From positions 186,001 through 250,000 of the forward strand of contig NZ_JBHUIZ010000018.1 in NCBI RefSeq assembly GCF_042683165.1: a DNA stretch of 64,000 bases, read 5' to 3'. Both the position numbers and the translations under genes were made by a program. The DNA is from Tigheibacillus halophilus. GTDB taxonomy: Bacteria > Bacillota > Bacilli > Bacillales > Amphibacillaceae. The notes beneath the pieces are model-generated. The model did no database searches, had not been told where the DNA came from, and was given only the letters and a program-made list of their open reading frames with translations. This document shows positions 61,775 through 64,000 of the stretch, piece after piece. The stretch's first letter is position 1. Every line of letters begins with the position of its first letter.

Positions 61775-62227
61775 AACTATTTTTTTATGTCAATGAGAAA
61801 ACAGCCCAATTTTTTAAATCAAGCTAGGCTCTGAATATTAACTTCCGGAATCTTCATTTGAACCGCTCTGGTTCTTGAAAATCTCTAAATTAAATATGCT
61901 GTACTTAAAGGAACTGTATGCCACACAAAAACAGAACAAGTGTTGCTTTTTGTCGTTTTGTAAGTTATAATAGAACGAACATACGGAAAAATGATACTTG
62001 TCTTTATACAAGTTAACAAGGCTAACTCTTCCATTATTTAATTGACTTCCGGATAATTACCCTGTAAATATCTGCATGGTTTTAATCGGAATGAGGGGCT
62101 TATAGTAAGTTGCTGCAGGGTATTTTCGTATTCAGTGCTTTTCTTCTTTTGTTCATGGGGAGGAAGAGAACCACACTGAACAAAGATTCAATTTTATAAT
62201 ATATACCGTAAAGAAGAGGGGGATTGC
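61775..62227 (+). other. Promoter-rich intergenic region with hairpins
   Basis: Two plausible sigma-A promoters point rightwards: TTGCTT-17-TATAAT around 61942-61970, followed by CGAACATACG, which resembles a LexA-box half, and TTGACT-17-TAAATA around 62043-62071. Downstream, TTCAGTG (about 62131) and CACTGAA (about 62176), with inner CTTCTT/GAAGAG pairing, form a long hairpin before the small gene at 62228. No ORF is convincing. Confidence 0.4.
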
Positions 62228-62548
62228 ATGGTTAGCTGTCTCGTGCTGTACCACCCGGAAATTACAATTATGACAAAGTGCAAGATGCTCCGGTTTCATT
62301 TTCATGAGAAGGAATATGAAATAGCTGTCGAAAATAACAACAGCGTTTGCATCTATCTATGGAATATCGAAAAAAACCAATTATACCAAGCTGCCATGCT
62401 GTTCGAACATGAAGGATTGAGCACGGGATACGGATTTGGAAAAGATAAATCAGAAGCGCATCGCCGTGCATGGCAAATTTTGTTCAAAAGAGCGTTAGAA
62501 GAAGGGAAGAAAAAAGGACAGCAAGCGGGGGGAGAGTATTCGGAATAA
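62228..62548 (+). CDS. Small hypothetical protein
   Basis: A 106-residue soluble protein. The middle is beta-rich (KMLRFHFHEKEYEIAVENNNSVCIYLWNIEKN), and the C-terminal third is a basic helix (DKSEAHRRAWQILFKRALEEGKKKGQQ) reminiscent of nucleic-acid-binding helices. I do not recognise a family. GAGGGGG lies a few bases before the ATG. It is convergent with a short minus-strand ORF across a shared terminator. Confidence 0.6.
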   Translation: MVSCLVLYHPEITIMTKCKMLRFHFHEKEYEIAVENNNSVCIYLWNIEKNQLYQAAMLFEHEGLSTGYGFGKDKSEAHRRAWQILFKRALEEGKKKGQQAGGEYSE

Positions 62549-62558
62549 TCAAGCATGG

Positions 62559-62587
62559 AAAAAGGCTGGAGCGTACCAGCCTTTTTC
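62559..62587. terminator. Bidirectional terminator
   Basis: AAAAAGGCTGG pairs with CCAGCCTTTTT around six bases. Both strands carry T-runs. It lies between the convergent genes at 62228 and 62706. Confidence 0.9.
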
Positions 62588-62589
62588 TG

Positions 62590-62706
62590 TCAATGATTTT
62601 TGGAACGGACATTATATATCTTATCCGCATGCTTGAATTCCTTCTGGTAAAGCACTTGCTGTGTTTTGTTGAGGGTTTTATCAACCCTGATCGTTTTATC
62701 TTTCAT
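62590..62706 (-). CDS. 38-residue basic small protein
   Basis: The peptide starts MKDKTIRVDKTLNKTQQVLY and ends DKIYNVRSKNH. It is too short for many gene finders but has a near-ideal AAAGGAGG site nine bases before ATG 62706, and its stop adjoins a bidirectional terminator. It is strongly basic and without hydrophobic segments, so it is cytoplasmic and perhaps nucleic-acid- or ribosome-associated. No family is recognised. Confidence 0.6.
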   Translation of the reverse strand: MKDKTIRVDKTLNKTQQVLYQKEFKHADKIYNVRSKNH

Positions 62707-62817
62707 CAAAACCAGCCTCCTTTGGTACTAGCATTGTCAAAGAAAGCCGAAGATATCCGGGAGTATGACGGAAGTTAGCATGTATGCAGGGCGAGTTTAC
62801 AGACTCAAAACAGATTG

Positions 62818-63372
62818 TTACATGGCATCCTCTGAGACTTCTGATACATTTGCAAACGCCAGATAGGACGCATAATGTTCTTTCGTTATGGCAAATAGAT
62901 CGTATTGCTGCTGCCCGCCTTGATTCAATTTATTGTAAACATCAGGGTACATGTCGTTGCCTAAAGCTGTAAATGAGAGTTTCAATACTGCTTTTCGAGA
63001 CCTGATATTATCTTTGCGCACTTTCATGAAGATGGTTTTGATATTATGTTGGTAGAATAGCTCTGCAAAGAAAGCGTCCTTTGCCAAGCGGTTGTATCCT
63101 TTGCCAAAATACGGCTGGCCAAGCCAAGTGGCCAGAAAACCACAGTCATTTTCAATGTCAAAAAGGTTGATAGTACCAATAGGCTGCTGAAATTCATCCA
63201 GGATGGTGCGGGAAATCAATTCTCCTTGTTCTTCTGCTTCTATTGTTTGTTTAGTAAGAAAGTAATATTCATCAGTGTTGTACGCTTTATGGCGGACGAA
63301 TGGGAATACATCGGTATGCGACATCAGCTCGAATAATACTGGTACTTCATGAAGATCACGTTTTTTCAACAT
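62818..63372 (-). CDS. GNAT-family N-acetyltransferase
   Basis: A 184-residue acetyltransferase of the RimJ/RimL-like group. The acetyl-CoA motif is ATWLGQPYFGKGYNRLAKDAFFAELF near residue 85, with VRKDNIRSRKAVLKLSF near residue 120 as motif B. AAAGGAGGG lies eight bases before ATG 63372. A structured leader RNA lies directly upstream, and one of its strands is nearly complementary to this ribosome binding site. The substrate is unknown. Confidence 0.8.
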   Translation of the reverse strand: MLKKRDLHEVPVLFELMSHTDVFPFVRHKAYNTDEYYFLTKQTIEAEEQGELISRTILDEFQQPIGTINLFDIENDCGFLATWLGQPYFGKGYNRLAKDAFFAELFYQHNIKTIFMKVRKDNIRSRKAVLKLSFTALGNDMYPDVYNKLNQGGQQQYDLFAITKEHYASYLAFANVSEVSEDAM

Positions 63373-63415
63373 GAAAAATACCCTCCTTTTCGGCGCAGGC
63401 GGGCATAGATATCCT

Positions 63416-63535
63416 ATAGGGAATCAAAGGATGGACCCACCGCGAATTTTTATTAAGCTTGCAACAAAAATTCGGGGTGGGAATCGAACCCACTAGAACC
63501 GGCCAGACCGGTGGCGCACCATTTGCCTTCCCTAT
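63416..63535 (-). ncRNA. Structured leader RNA with a tRNA T-arm-like hairpin
   Basis: On the minus strand an outer stem pairs ATAGGGAA (63535-63528) with TTCCCTAT (63423-63416), continued by CAAA/TTTG and TGG/CCA. Inside lie CCGG-TCTGG-CCGG (63511-63499), GTGGG-TTCGATT-CCCAC (63493-63477), which has the sequence and shape of a tRNA T-arm, and a 9-base CGAATTTTT/AAAAATTCG stem with flanking CCCACC/GGTGGG. The T-arm and the last stem compete for the same CCCAC. It ends 43 bases before the GNAT start. Riboswitch, Y-RNA-like or other ncRNA: class unknown. Confidence 0.5.
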
Positions 63536-63712
63536 GTACTTTATTAGGTTGGATCGTGAAGTTTTTAATGAATCACCTTCCGTTTTGTAATTTTATTTTA
63601 CACTGGTTTGAAATGAAAGGGAATCATTTTTTTTAGACAAAATAGTGACAAAAAACGACACGGTATTTAGGGGGATTTTCCTCCAATTTCAGCAGGACCG
63701 GACTATGTCCTG

Positions 63713-64000
63713 TTAAGTGTGATAAATATTGTCCAGTGCTTCTGACAGTGCTGCATGCTGGAAGGTATAACCGTATTCCGTTAATTTTTTCGGCAGCACA
63801 TACTGGCCCTGCAGAACAAGTTGACTCACTTCTCCTGCAGCAAGGGAAAAAAGTCTGGACGGGACTGTAGACCAAAAAGGGCGTTTTAATGAACGGGCTA
63901 AAAGTTTCATGAAATCCATATTGCGTAATGGCTGGGGAGCTGTGGCATTTACTGGTCCCTTCATATGGGAATGGAACAAACAGTATATAATGATTTCTAC
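63713..64000 (-). CDS. yfhF: TIGR01777-family epimerase (YfhF), C-terminal part
   Basis: The C-terminal 95 residues of an SDR39U1/YfhF-like NAD(P)-binding epimerase family protein; the gene continues beyond the window end. KGPVNATAPQPLRNMDFMKLLARSLKRPFW, then VSQLVLQGQYVLPKKLTEYGYTFQHAALSEALDNI matches the family's DUF1731 C-terminal domain. The frame is open to the last base. The function of the family is unproven. It is upstream of, and in the same direction as, the structured leader and GNAT gene. Confidence 0.8.
   Translation of the reverse strand, partial: VEIIIYCLFHSHMKGPVNATAPQPLRNMDFMKLLARSLKRPFWSTVPSRLFSLAAGEVSQLVLQGQYVLPKKLTEYGYTFQHAALSEALDNIYHT

Noticed and set aside
63421..63500. 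Complete tRNA gene or T-box around the T-arm-like sequence
   Set aside because: The T-arm is good, but there is no matching acceptor stem, no standard D or anticodon arm and no CCA. The GGATGGACCCACCGCG stretch on the plus strand is not a true T-box antiterminator.
63446..63568. Short minus-strand reading frame through the structured RNA
   Set aside because: It is open for about 38 codons after GGAAGGTGA but would need an ATT start, and the strong stem pairing explains the sequence better.
1..64000. CRISPR array, prophage, transposon or restriction system
   Set aside because: No regular spaced repeats, no transposase, integrase, cas, phage structural or restriction-modification genes are visible.

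Overview
The window is a 64-kb piece of a low-GC Gram-positive chromosome. Shine-Dalgarno sites are strong (AAGGAGG-type), TTG and GTG starts are common, and the gene set (YfmR, MreBH, YkwD, GlsA/AlsT, ZosA, YfkD, YfkH, YuiF, PdaA, ClpE with CtsR boxes, YtrA-type GntR modules) is that of a spore-forming Bacillaceae. Two Na+/H+-antiporter-type carriers would suit a salt-tolerant genus, but I cannot name the genus from sequence alone.

Layout. 0.0-7.7 kb is housekeeping: partial cutC, a thioredoxin-like protein, an ABC-F ATPase, a C45 Ntn-hydrolase, a DMT exporter, a TerC-type protein and a hypothetical. 8.0-16.7 kb is a catabolic block: NhaC-family carrier, then aminotransferase, ThDP-dependent decarboxylase-like enzyme, ALDH7-like dehydrogenase, lysine 6-dehydrogenase, an IclR regulator and a DUF3870 protein. 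16.8-30.6 kb is a patchwork of small accessory genes and decaying genes (GNATs, methyltransferase, beta-lactamase-fold hydrolase, phosphotransferase, DUF2200, an AraC fusion) with at least three broken genes and one chimeric ORF. 31.0-36.6 kb holds a Bmr/NorA-like MFS pump and, on the minus strand, an operon for a CaiB-type CoA-transferase, a glutaryl-CoA-dehydrogenase-like enzyme and a semialdehyde dehydrogenase. 36.8-57 kb is Bacillus core: mreBH, ykwD, glutaminase/AlsT, yfkH, zosA with a PerR-like box, an amino-acid ABC pair, osmC, yfkD, yuiF, pdaA, an acyl-CoA synthetase and clpE under CtsR boxes. 57-64 kb has a secreted MBL-fold protein, two GntR-controlled membrane modules, small ORFs, a GNAT preceded by a structured RNA leader, and partial yfhF.

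How it fits together. The main result is that the two catabolic blocks, 16 kb apart, encode together what looks like a complete route from L-lysine to crotonyl-CoA: lysine 6-dehydrogenase, aminoadipate-semialdehyde dehydrogenase, aminoadipate aminotransferase, a ThDP enzyme proposed to decarboxylate 2-oxoadipate, glutarate-semialdehyde dehydrogenase, glutarate CoA-transferase and glutaryl-CoA dehydrogenase. The first block has a strong sigma-A promoter followed by a palindrome that fits an IclR-type operator; the second has a long leader with an attenuator-like terminator. The ThDP step is inferred from context and would be the new element. A second lead is the leader RNA at 63416-63535 (minus strand), which carries a tRNA T-arm-like hairpin and a closing stem whose 3' strand could also mask the ribosome binding site of the downstream acetyltransferase gene.
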